From positions 1-38,961 of the forward strand of contig NZ_JAPHNL010000280.1 in the NCBI RefSeq assembly GCF_026274175.1: a stretch of DNA of 38,961 nt. The letters run 5' to 3'. Position 1 is the stretch's first letter. The number at the start of each line of letters is the position of its first letter. The DNA is from Streptomyces beihaiensis. GTDB lineage: Bacteria > Actinomycetota > Actinomycetes > Streptomycetales > Streptomycetaceae. Position numbers and translations under genes: made by a program. This document shows, in pieces, positions 15,756 to 22,745 of this stretch. The notes below the pieces were generated by a model, which was not told the DNA's origin, did no database searches, and saw only the letters and a program-made list of their open reading frames with translations.

Positions 15756-15953
15756 CTATTCGGGCCGCGGCCAGTGGTCGCGGGTCACGGCCTCGTGCCA
15801 CTCCTCGTCGTACCGGTTCGGCAGAGTCAGCCCCTTCTGTCGCCATTCCTCCATGAGGGACGAGTAGATCGGTGCTGCGTCCGGAGTGTCGGGCGGTGTT
15901 CTGCTGGTCGGGATCAGCGACTGGTACTTCCAGCGCTCCTGCGAATTCCCCAT
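15756..15953 (-). CDS. Small protein of unknown function, 65 residues
   Basis: I do not recognise this gene. It starts at ATG 15953 behind AAGAGG at 8-base spacing; a longer start at 15995 would add an Arg/His-rich leader without a ribosome site. The protein is soluble and rich in Trp, Pro and Glu (RWKYQSLIP, EEWRQKGLTLPNRYDEEWHE, RDHWPRPE), with no signal peptide or membrane segment. Its composition differs from GC-driven spurious frames, which are Arg/Ala/Pro-rich, and this supports a real gene. It lies convergent with a rodlin and divergent from the LCP gene. The paired Glu-Glu-Trp segments could be a small helical repeat, but no function is inferred. Confidence 0.6.
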   Translation of the reverse strand: MGNSQERWKYQSLIPTSRTPPDTPDAAPIYSSLMEEWRQKGLTLPNRYDEEWHEAVTRDHWPRPE

Positions 15954-16143
15954 GCCATCGCCTCTTGATCGACGGTGATGTCGTCCCGTCTTCATACCGG
16001 CGTGCGCGCGGCGTCAATCACTTTGTGGGACGAAAGGGTTACTTTTATTTACGGCCGCGCGGTTTCCGCTGAAGGGAAAAAGGTTTCACCTAATCTCCGT
16101 CGTGCATCTGCCCCTTGGCCCCCGTCGCAGTGGAGTGTCACGA

Positions 16144-17223
16144 ATGAGGAAGTTCATCCGAGGCGGACGCGGAAGGGCCTTGCTCGGCGCGCTCGCGTTC
16201 GGCCTGCTCTCCGTCTCCGGAGCCGCGGCCGGACAGATGGCGCAGGCGCTGCCGCGCCACGTCGACGTCTTCGGCGGCCTGCGCGACCGCCCGGCCGACG
16301 GGCCCGGCACCAACATCCTGCTGCTCGGCACCGACTCGCGCGCGGGCCTCACCAGCGCCGAGAAGCGCACGTTCCACCTCGGCGGTGTCGCCTGCCACTG
16401 CAGCGACGTGATGATGCTGGTCCACCTGTCGAAGAAGCGTGACCACCTCAGCGTGCTGAGCCTGCCCCGCGACTCGTACACGGAGATCCCCGGACACACC
16501 GACGGCGCCACCGGCAACTGGGTGGAGAGCCACCCGGCCAAGCTCAACGCCGCCTACCAGGAAGGCGGCGGACCGCTCGCCGTGCGCACCGTCGAGTCGA
16601 TGACCGGTGTCCGCGTCGACCACTACGTGCAGATCGACTTCCGGCGGTTCATGGACAGCGTCGACAAGGTCCGCGGCGTGGACGTGTGCACGTCGTACCG
16701 GCTCAAGGACTCCGCCACCAAGCTCGACCTCGCCCCGGGCCGGCACCACCTCGGCGGTGGCCGCTCCCTGCAGTACGTGCGCTCGCGCCATGTGGACACG
16801 GCCGCCGACCTCGGCCGCACCGTGCGCCAGCAGCGCTTCCTCACCAACGTCATGCGCAACACGCGCCTTGCCACGTTCCTGGCCGACCCGGCGGGCGCCA
16901 CCGCGATGGCCCGCGGCGTCATGGGCTCGGCCTCCGTCGACCAGGGGCTGAGCGTGGGCCGGCTGGCGTCGCTCGCCCGCGCCGTCCACCGGATCCCGCT
17001 GTCGAGGACGGAGTTCGGCACGGTTCCGATCGGCGGGTTCAACGACCTCATCGAGGGCGTCGGGTCCACGCTGCGCTGGGACGACGCCCGCGCCGACCAG
17101 CTCTTCGCCAGGATGCAGAACGACCAGCCGCTGACCGCGGCGGACTCGACCACCGAGCCGGCCGACCCGCCGCGCCTCAGCGTCCAGCAGGTGGTCCACG
17201 GCGACAAGCTCGCCTGTGCGTGA
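16144..17223 (+). CDS. LCP (LytR-CpsA-Psr) family glycopolymer ligase
   Basis: The protein has 359 residues: a membrane anchor at about 10-30 and an extracytoplasmic LCP domain. Landmarks are NILLLGTDSRAG (57-68), LSLPRDSYTEIPG (106-117), KLNAAYQEGGGPLAVRTVE (133-151), VDHYVQIDFRRFMDSVD (158-174) and the Arg-rich RSRHVDTAADLGRTVRQQRF (213-232), which binds the polyprenyl pyrophosphate. LCP enzymes transfer lipid-linked anionic glycopolymers to peptidoglycan. Four cysteines are visible (84, 86, 182 and near the C-terminus). The ATG follows GGAG. Upstream (15996-16120) is an unusually AT-rich stretch that should hold the promoter. Placed between two rodlins and near the exopolysaccharide operon, it is a candidate for tethering that polymer to the wall, which is inference. 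Confidence 0.93.
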   Translation: MRKFIRGGRGRALLGALAFGLLSVSGAAAGQMAQALPRHVDVFGGLRDRPADGPGTNILLLGTDSRAGLTSAEKRTFHLGGVACHCSDVMMLVHLSKKRDHLSVLSLPRDSYTEIPGHTDGATGNWVESHPAKLNAAYQEGGGPLAVRTVESMTGVRVDHYVQIDFRRFMDSVDKVRGVDVCTSYRLKDSATKLDLAPGRHHLGGGRSLQYVRSRHVDTAADLGRTVRQQRFLTNVMRNTRLATFLADPAGATAMARGVMGSASVDQGLSVGRLASLARAVHRIPLSRTEFGTVPIGGFNDLIEGVGSTLRWDDARADQLFARMQNDQPLTAADSTTEPADPPRLSVQQVVHGDKLACA

Positions 17224-17260
17224 TGACGGGCGCGGCGGACGCGCGGGCACGCGGTCGTCG

Positions 17261-17335
17261 GCCACGGGAACGTCAGCCACAACGTCCGCCACAGGCAACG
17301 TCAACCACAGGCAACGTCAGCCACCGGCAACGGCA
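17261..17335 (+). repeat. Five 12-16 bp direct repeats upstream of the third rodlin
   Basis: Units related to GCCACAGGCAACGTCA lie at 17261, 17276 (shortened), 17288, 17304 and 17320. They fill the gap between the LCP stop and the rodlin ribosome site. They are noncoding here and could be regulator sites or slippage products. Confidence 0.85.
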
Positions 17336-17434
17336 GCCAGTCGAACGGCACTGACCCGAACGGGTCGTGGGGCGCAACCGTCGGCCCCCTCACCAGTTGT
17401 CCAACTGAAGCTCCACAACCTGAAAGGCAAATCC

Positions 17435-17842
17435 ATGAAGAAGCTGTGGGCAACCGCGACGATCGCCGCCTCCGTCGCCGGTCTGGCGGCGGCAGCCGCC
17501 CCGCAGGCCCTCGCCATCACTGACGACAGCGGCACGACGTCGGCCAGTGGCAACGGCGCGCAGGACGCCTTCGGCAACTCCATGACCGGTGGCGCCATGA
17601 GCCCGCAGCTCGGCGCCGTCCAGGGTTCGCTGAACAAGCTCTGCGCCGGCATCCCGGCCAAGCTCAACGTCGGTTCGCTCGTCGGTGTCGTGCCGGTCAC
17701 GGTCCAGGACATCAACGTCCTGTCGAACCCGCAGATCCAGCAGTGCGCCGAGAACTCGACGCAGGCCAAGGGCGACGAGGCCCTGTCGCACCTCGCCGAC
17801 GACATCCCGATCCTGTCGGGCAACGGCATCGCCAACCACTGA
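17435..17842 (+). CDS. Third rodlin
   Basis: The protein has 135 residues with a signal peptide to about PQALA (27), then a rodlin domain: [57 protein letters not shown] and DDIPILSGNG. Position 67-74 differs from the other two (LNKLCAGIP against LNKPCIGLP). The ATG at 17435 has AAAGG nine bases upstream. The frame is open further 5', but that part has no homology. It shares a nearly identical 3' segment with the rodlin at 15281. The textbook S. coelicolor arrangement has two rodlins, so a third copy beyond an LCP gene is notable. It ends in a strong terminator. Confidence 0.94.
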   Translation: MKKLWATATIAASVAGLAAAAAPQALAITDDSGTTSASGNGAQDAFGNSMTGGAMSPQLGAVQGSLNKLCAGIPAKLNVGSLVGVVPVTVQDINVLSNPQIQQCAENSTQAKGDEALSHLADDIPILSGNGIANH

Positions 17843-17863
17843 GGTGGCGTGACCGACGCGTGA

Positions 17864-17904
17864 GAGAGGGGGCAGCCGCTCAGCGGCTGCCCCCTCTCCC
17901 TTTT
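17864..17904 (+). terminator. Very strong rho-independent terminator
   Basis: A perfect 17-bp inverted repeat (17864-17880 with 17882-17898) is followed by CCTTTT. It lies 21 bases beyond the third rodlin and upstream of the stop of the converging small secreted gene, so it may serve both strands. Confidence 0.95.
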
Positions 17905-17931
17905 CCCTCTTTACTGTCGTGCCCGCGTGAC

Positions 17932-18216
17932 TCAGCTCAGCGACGGCAGCGCGTTGGTGACCGGGGCGACCAGGTCGGTGGCCTTGTGCAGCTCGTTCAG
18001 CCGGTTGAGACCGTTCAGCTGCTGCGAGGCCGTCGGCAGCTCGGCACGCTGGTCGGCGGGGACCGCCATCGTGGAGACCGAGTCGAGCGTCGCGGTCGGG
18101 GAGATGGGCTCGCCGCCCGTGATCGGCAGCGAGGCCGCGTCGGCGGCGGGGGCGGCGATGGCCGCGGCTCCGGCGGCGAGGAGAACGGCGGTGAGGGCTC
18201 GTCGAGTTGAGATCAT
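17932..18216 (-). CDS. Small secreted protein of unknown function, 94 residues
   Basis: The sequence shows a classic signal peptide (basic start, Ala/Leu core, cleavage near ADAA at about 28) and a 66-residue mature part containing SLPITGGEPISP, QQLNGLNRLNELH and LVAPVTNALPSLS. The mature chain has no cysteine. The Leu/Asn-rich heptad-like stretch (QLNGLNRLNELHKATDL) could form an amphipathic helix. The ATG at 18216 is chosen because the signal peptide starts there; the longer open frame upstream is GC-driven. It converges on the third rodlin and diverges from the alginate-lyase-like lipoprotein. A surface role with chaplins and rodlins is possible from position only. Confidence 0.75.
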   Translation of the reverse strand: MISTRRALTAVLLAAGAAAIAAPAADAASLPITGGEPISPTATLDSVSTMAVPADQRAELPTASQQLNGLNRLNELHKATDLVAPVTNALPSLS

Positions 18217-18364
18217 GTCCGTTCTAACGGTGTGACGCCCTGCCCGGATACGGGAGTGGCGGCAGCGGCGCCCAGGTGGGGCAATCACCCACGTCCGGCG
18301 CAACAGATCCTGCGCCCGCCGCCCACAGGGGCCAGGCTTCCAGTGACCGAACCGGAGGTGTGGC

Positions 18365-19657
18365 ATGGCAGCGGCTACGGACCCATGGGGCGCACACGGC
18401 CCGCGGGGCTCACGCGGCCCGTGGGGGCGGCGCGTTCTTCTCGGGGCCCTCGTGCCCACGGCGCTCCTGGCCGCATCGGCCTGCGGCTCGCCCGGCAGCG
18501 GCGCGGCCCACACCGCGGCCGGGCAGGCGGCCGCCGCCGTGGCCCGCCCCGACCCCCGCCCCTCCGGCGCCGCCTTCGCCCACCCCGGCGTCCTGGTCGA
18601 CAAGGCGCAGCTGACGGCGGTGCGGCGGCACGTCGAGCGCAAGGAAGAGCCGTGGTGGTCGGCGTACGAGGAGATGCGGGCCAGCAAGTACGCGAGCCTC
18701 GCCTACAGGGCGAAGCCGTACAAGGTCGTGGTGTGCCCGCCCGACACGCGGCCGGGCAAGGGCTGCGTCGAGGAGCGCGAGGACGCCATCGCCGCCTACA
18801 CGCAGGCGCTGCTGTGGAACATCACCGGCGACAAGAAGCACGCCGAGAAGGCCACGGAGATCATGGACGCCTGGTCGGACAAGGTCACCGACCACACCGA
18901 GGGCAACGCCGGACTGCAGACCGCCTGGGCCGCCGTGTCCTGGGCGAAGGCCGCCGAGCTGATGCAGTACACGTACAACGACTGGGCCGACGGCAAGGAG
19001 CTGGAGTTCCAGCGGATGCTGCGGGACGTGTATCTGCCGGAGGTGGAGAACGGTTCCGCCGACTACAACGGCAACTGGGACCTGCTGATGGCCGACGCCA
19101 CCATGAGCATCGGCGTCCACCTGAACGACAAGGCCGTCTTCGACAAGGCGGTCCACCACTTCCGCACCCGCGTCCCCGCGTACTTCTACCTCTCCTCCGA
19201 CGGACGGCTGCCGGTCAGGCCGGCGGGCAGCGACATCGACACCCCGGCGAAGCTGGAGAAGTACTGGTTCGGCCAGACCACCTTCAAGGACGGCCTGGCG
19301 CAGGAGACCTGCCGTAACTTCAAGCACGCCAGTTACTCGCTCGCCGCGACCTCCCAGATGGCCGAGACCGCCTGGCACCAGGGGCTCGACCTGTGGGGGG
19401 AGGTGAAGGACCGGCTCGCGGCCGCGTTCGAGCTGCACTCCAAGTACCAGCTCGGCGCGCCCGCCCCGGCCTGGCTGTGCGGCGGCAAGGTGGAACGGGA
19501 CATGGGGCCCGACACCGAGGTGGGCCTCGCCCATCTGCACGGACGGCTGAAGATGAAACTGCCCGAGACGCGGAAGCTGACCCGCGAGGAGCGGCCGGAG
19601 GGCACCGACAACCTGTTCGTGGCGTGGGAGACGCTCACGAACGCCGTCGCGGCGTAG
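18365..19657 (+). CDS. Alginate lyase-family lipoprotein
   Basis: The protein has 430 residues. A lipoprotein-type signal ends ALLAASAC with Cys40. The mature part is an alpha/alpha-toroid resembling the alginate lyase (PL5-like) fold. FAHPGVLVDKAQL opens the domain, YTQALLWNITGD and NAGLQTAWAAVSWAKAAELMQ form helices, and NGNWDLLMADATMSIGVHL holds the Asn-Trp active-site region. QETCRNFKHASYSLAATSQMAE is the conserved His-containing helix. These enzymes cleave uronic-acid polysaccharides by beta-elimination, and actinobacterial members often have unproven substrates. GGAGGTG precedes the ATG. Next to an exopolysaccharide locus it could turn over the polymer at the cell surface, but this is inference. 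Confidence 0.87.
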   Translation: MAAATDPWGAHGPRGSRGPWGRRVLLGALVPTALLAASACGSPGSGAAHTAAGQAAAAVARPDPRPSGAAFAHPGVLVDKAQLTAVRRHVERKEEPWWSAYEEMRASKYASLAYRAKPYKVVVCPPDTRPGKGCVEEREDAIAAYTQALLWNITGDKKHAEKATEIMDAWSDKVTDHTEGNAGLQTAWAAVSWAKAAELMQYTYNDWADGKELEFQRMLRDVYLPEVENGSADYNGNWDLLMADATMSIGVHLNDKAVFDKAVHHFRTRVPAYFYLSSDGRLPVRPAGSDIDTPAKLEKYWFGQTTFKDGLAQETCRNFKHASYSLAATSQMAETAWHQGLDLWGEVKDRLAAAFELHSKYQLGAPAPAWLCGGKVERDMGPDTEVGLAHLHGRLKMKLPETRKLTREERPEGTDNLFVAWETLTNAVAA

Positions 19658-19663
19658 GCCCCG

Positions 19664-19687
19664 CGTGGGCCTGTGCGCAGGCCCACG
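19664..19687 (+). terminator. Hairpin after the lyase gene
   Basis: A perfect 10-bp stem (arms 19664-19673 and 19678-19687) with a TGCG loop begins 6 bases after the stop codon. There is no clear T-run. Confidence 0.7.
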
Positions 19688-19695
19688 TCATGTGA

Positions 19696-19726
19696 TTGGC
19701 GTTTGTTGCTCCTGATGGCGTACTGT
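19696..19726 (+). promoter_or_regulatory. Probable tRNA promoter
   Basis: TTGGCG (19696-19701) and TACTGT (19721-19726) are 19 bases apart and lie 12 bases upstream of the mature tRNA 5' end. They fit a housekeeping sigma promoter with slightly long spacing. Confidence 0.55.
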
Positions 19727-19738
19727 TGGGTTCACCGA

Positions 19739-19812
19739 CGCGGGGTGGAGCAGCTCGGTAGCTCGCTGGGCTCATAACCCAGAGGTCGCAGGTTCAAATC
19801 CTGTCCCCGCTA
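19739..19812 (+). tRNA. Initiator tRNA-fMet (CAT anticodon)
   Basis: The 74-base cloverleaf is complete without the encoded CCA. The anticodon arm is CTGGG-CTCATAA-CCCAG with anticodon CAT. The T arm is GCAGG-TTCAAAT-CCTGT. The acceptor stem GCGGGG pairs CCCCGC while the first base C faces T at position 72. The unpaired 1-72 end and the three consecutive G-C pairs of the anticodon stem are the marks of an initiator tRNA rather than elongator Met. Discriminator base A73. It has its own promoter-like element and a strong terminator, so it is a single-gene unit. No integrated element is visible at its 3' end. Confidence 0.97.
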
Positions 19813-19819
19813 CTGAAGG

Positions 19820-19862
19820 CCGAGGCCGGAATCTTCCGAGATTCCGGCCTCGGTTCGTTTTT
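19820..19862 (+). terminator. tRNA terminator
   Basis: A perfect 15-bp stem (19820-19834 with 19839-19853) with a TCCG tetraloop is followed by TTCGTTTTT. It is among the strongest intrinsic terminators in the window. Confidence 0.97.
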
Positions 19863-19890
19863 GCGAAGACGTGGACACGGTGCGTAGTCT
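19861..19890 (+). promoter_or_regulatory. Possible promoter nested in the tRNA terminator tail
   Basis: TTGCGA (19861-19866) and TAGTCT (19885-19890), spaced 18, would start transcription close to the GTG at 19901 and give a leaderless mRNA. This would explain the absence of any ribosome site before that gene. Confidence 0.45.
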
Positions 19891-19900
19891 CGTGCGTGCC

Positions 19901-20254
19901 GTGAGTGAACGAAGTGGTGAGTCGCACGAGAGAGTGCGGGCGGTGGTCCTCGGGCTGCTGGTCGCGCTGTGCGCGCTGTTTCTCAGCGGCGGCTGTCATG
20001 ACGCGCACACGCACGCGCAGGGCGAAGCGGCCGCGCGTCACGACCGGCACCACTGCGCCCCCGTCGAGGCGCACGTCGCGGCGCAGCCGCCCGCCGGCCG
20101 GGCGCAGCCGCACGGGCCCGGTGGTACGGGCACCGCGCGCGCTTCCGGGTGGCCGTGGTGCCCGGTGCCGTACGACGCGGCCCTCCGCGCCGACGCCCCG
20201 GCGCACGCCGCCGGGTACGGACTGCTCGTCGCCCTCGGGGTGGACCGGAACTGA
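19901..20254 (+). CDS. Small His-rich membrane-anchored protein of unknown function
   Basis: From GTG 19901 the protein has 117 residues. In-frame GTGs at 19871, 19880 and 19892 are alternatives, but none has a ribosome site and a -10-like TAGTCT just upstream of 19901 suggests a leaderless start there. A hydrophobic segment (about 13-29) ends LFLSGGCHD, with Cys32 in an imperfect lipobox. A His-rich stretch follows (HDAHTHAQ and RHDRHHC), with further His, Trp-Cys and Pro residues. The His/Cys content hints at metal binding, but no family is recognised. It lies 60 bases upstream of the cysteine-synthase-like gene on the same strand and may belong with it. Confidence 0.68.
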   Translation: MSERSGESHERVRAVVLGLLVALCALFLSGGCHDAHTHAQGEAAARHDRHHCAPVEAHVAAQPPAGRAQPHGPGGTGTARASGWPWCPVPYDAALRADAPAHAAGYGLLVALGVDRN

Positions 20255-20314
20255 GAGCGGATCCTCCGTGAATCCGGATCGCCACCCCACCCCGAAGGGC
20301 ACGTACGCATCACC

Positions 20315-21373
20315 ATGACCCCGAACACCCCGCCCACGGCAGCCGTGGGCAACACTCCCGTGCTGTGGATCGACGGCTACTGGGCCAAGCTCGAAGGCTT
20401 CAACTTCGGCGGCATCAAGGACCGCGCCGCCCTCCACATGGTCGAGCGGGCCAGGGCGCGCGGCGACCTGCGGCCCGGTCGCGCCGTCGTCGAGTCGACC
20501 TCCGGCACGCTGGGCCTCGGGCTCGCGCTCGCCGGGGTCCACTACCGCCACCCCGTGCACGTCGTCACCGACCCGGGCATGGAGCCCCTGGTGGCGCGGA
20601 TGCTGGCCGCGCACGGCGCCCGTGTCCACGTCGTCGACGAGCCGAGCCCCGTCGGCGGCTGGCAGCAGGCCAGGGTCGACCGGGTCGCCGAGCTGATGGC
20701 ACGGCTGCCGGGCTCCTGGTGCCCGAACCAGTACCACAACCCCGACAATCCAGCCGCGTACGCCGCGCTCGCCGCCGAGCTCGCCGAACAGGTGGGCGAG
20801 TTCGACGTGCTGGTGTGCGCGGTCGGTACCGGCGGGCACTCGGCGGGGCTCGCGCGGGCGCTGCGCGGACGGCACGGCATGCGCGACCTGGAGCTGGTCG
20901 GCGTGGACTCGGTCGCCTCCACCGTCTTCGGGCTCGCGGCCGGGCCCCGGCTGATGCGTGGGCTCGGCTCGTCCATCCATCCCGGCAACGTCGACCACGC
21001 CGCGTTCGACGAGATCCACTGGGTCGGCCCGGCGGAGGCGGTGCGCAGCGCACGGCGGCTCGCGCAGCGCCGGTTCGCGACGGGCGGCTGGAGCGTGGGG
21101 GCCGTGGCGCTCGTGGCCGGATGGCTGGCGCGGCGCGGACGCCCGGCCGGAACCCGGATCGTGGCCGTCTTCCCCGACGGGCCGCAGCGGTACTTCGACA
21201 CCGTGTTCAACGACGAGTTCTGCGCGGCGCACGGGCTGCTCGACGGCGCCGTGCCGCAGGTGCCCGTACGGGTGGCGGGCCCTGGACCCGAGGTGACCGG
21301 GTGGGCGTGGACGGACGGGGCGCGCAGGGCGGCCGCCGCCGGGGGCCTCTTGGCGCGCGGGGGTGCCGAGTGA
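20315..21373 (+). CDS. PLP-dependent cysteine synthase-fold enzyme
   Basis: The protein has 352 residues of the tryptophan-synthase-beta fold [17 protein letters not shown] places the PLP Schiff-base Lys at 35. The glycine loop GTGGHSAG holds the cofactor phosphate. The substrate-carboxylate loop reads [11 protein letters not shown] in place of the canonical S-G-N-T-G form of O-acetylserine sulfhydrylases, so the amino-acid substrate or nucleophile may differ. The C-terminal part with [14 protein letters not shown] is typical of the family. It probably makes a beta-substituted amino acid. The ATG follows the small His-rich gene, and its TGA overlaps the GTG of the MFS gene by three bases. The coupling suggests that the product, or a peer of it, is exported. 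Confidence 0.88.
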   Translation: MTPNTPPTAAVGNTPVLWIDGYWAKLEGFNFGGIKDRAALHMVERARARGDLRPGRAVVESTSGTLGLGLALAGVHYRHPVHVVTDPGMEPLVARMLAAHGARVHVVDEPSPVGGWQQARVDRVAELMARLPGSWCPNQYHNPDNPAAYAALAAELAEQVGEFDVLVCAVGTGGHSAGLARALRGRHGMRDLELVGVDSVASTVFGLAAGPRLMRGLGSSIHPGNVDHAAFDEIHWVGPAEAVRSARRLAQRRFATGGWSVGAVALVAGWLARRGRPAGTRIVAVFPDGPQRYFDTVFNDEFCAAHGLLDGAVPQVPVRVAGPGPEVTGWAWTDGARRAAAAGGLLARGGAE

Positions 21374-22647
21374 CGCGGGCGCCGCAGGTGTGGGTGCGGA
21401 CGCGGCGGTTCGAACCCGGCGTCCAACTGCTCTTCGTCAACCAGTTCAGCATCAACCTCGGCTTCTACATGCTGATGCCGTACCTGGCGGCTCACCTGTC
21501 CGGCGATCTCGCCCTCGCCGGCTGGGCGGTCGGCCTGGTCCTCGGCGTGCGCAACCTGTCGCAGCAGGGCATGTTCCTGGTCGGCGGGGCGCTCGCGGAC
21601 CGGCTCGGGTTCAAGCCGCTGATCGTCGCCGGGTGCGCGCTGCGGACGGTCGGGTTCGGCGCGCTCGCCCTCGCGGACACGCTGCCGGTGCTGATCGCCG
21701 CGTCGGTGGCGACCGGTCTGGCGGGGGCGCTGTTCAACCCGGCGGTACGGGCGTACGTGGCGGCCGGAGCGGGGGGCGGCGAGGAGCGCCGCGTCGAGGC
21801 GTTCGCGCTGTTCAACGTCTACTACCAGGCGGGCATTCTGCTCGGGCCGCTCGTCGGTCTCGCTCTGACCGGCGTCGACTTCCGGCTGACGTGCGCGGTG
21901 TCGGCGGGACTGTTCGCCGTGCTGTCCGCCGTTCAGACGGTGCGGCTGCCCGCGCGGCGGCACACGGGTGCCGCGCGGGAGGCCGAGGGCGGGGCGGGGC
22001 AGTGGCGGATCGTGTGCGGCAACCGCACCTTCTGGCTGTTCTCGGTGGCGATGACCGCCTCGTACGTGCTGTCGTTCCAGGTCTACCTGGCGCTGCCGCT
22101 CACCGTGGAGCGGCTCGTGGGCGACGGGCGGTCCGGGCAGGCGGCGACCAGCGGCCTGTTCGTGGTGTCGGGGCTTGTGGCGCTCGCCGGGCAGCTGCGG
22201 ATCACCGACTGGTGCCGGCGGCGGCTCACGCGTGAGCGGTGTCTGGTGGCCGGACTCGGGCTCATGGGCGCGGCGTTCCTGGTGCCGGCGGCGGGCGGGG
22301 CCGGGTGGACCGGGGTGGCCGGGCTGCTGCTGTGCGCGGCGCTTCTCGCGGCGGCGACGGCCGTGCTCTACCCGTTCGAGATGGACACCGTGGTGGCGCT
22401 CTCGGGCGGCCGGTGGGTCGCCACCCACTACGGGCTCTACAACACGGTGTGCGGCATCGGCATCACCGCCGGGAACCTCGGCACGGGCGCGCTGCTCGAC
22501 GCGGGCGGCGCCGCCTCCTGGCTCGTCCTCGCGGCGGTCGGCGCGGCCGGTGCCGGCGCGCTGCACCGCCTGGGGCGGGGCGGGCGGCTCGACGCGGGCC
22601 GGGCGACGGCCGACGAACAGGCCGGGGCCGGGGCGCCCGTGGCGTAA
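21370..22647 (+). CDS. MFS transporter
   Basis: The protein has 425 residues with 12 predicted membrane segments from about residue 18 onward. The loop 2-3 motif [17 protein letters not shown] matches MFS motif A. The N- and C-terminal six-helix halves are separated by a charged loop near residue 200 ([14 protein letters not shown]). The family covers drug and metabolite exporters (proton antiport), and this member has no clear sugar- or siderophore-specific signature. The start GTG at 21370 lies inside the preceding gene's stop region (GTGA), so translation is coupled to the PLP enzyme. The likely role is export of the enzyme's product or of a toxic analogue, which is inference. Confidence 0.9.
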   Translation: MTRAPQVWVRTRRFEPGVQLLFVNQFSINLGFYMLMPYLAAHLSGDLALAGWAVGLVLGVRNLSQQGMFLVGGALADRLGFKPLIVAGCALRTVGFGALALADTLPVLIAASVATGLAGALFNPAVRAYVAAGAGGGEERRVEAFALFNVYYQAGILLGPLVGLALTGVDFRLTCAVSAGLFAVLSAVQTVRLPARRHTGAAREAEGGAGQWRIVCGNRTFWLFSVAMTASYVLSFQVYLALPLTVERLVGDGRSGQAATSGLFVVSGLVALAGQLRITDWCRRRLTRERCLVAGLGLMGAAFLVPAAGGAGWTGVAGLLLCAALLAAATAVLYPFEMDTVVALSGGRWVATHYGLYNTVCGIGITAGNLGTGALLDAGGAASWLVLAAVGAAGAGALHRLGRGGRLDAGRATADEQAGAGAPVA

Positions 22648-22745
22648 CCCGTCCGGACCGGCCGGGTCGCCCGTGGGGCGCGGCGAGGGAACCCTTGGGG
22701 AGACGACGCCGTACACCCGGGCGCGGACGTGGCAGGAGAACATCG

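Noticed and set aside
19739-19862. tRNA-fMet as attachment site of an integrated element
   Set aside because: No integrase, no repeated tRNA 3' end and no shift to mobile-element genes were seen on either side.
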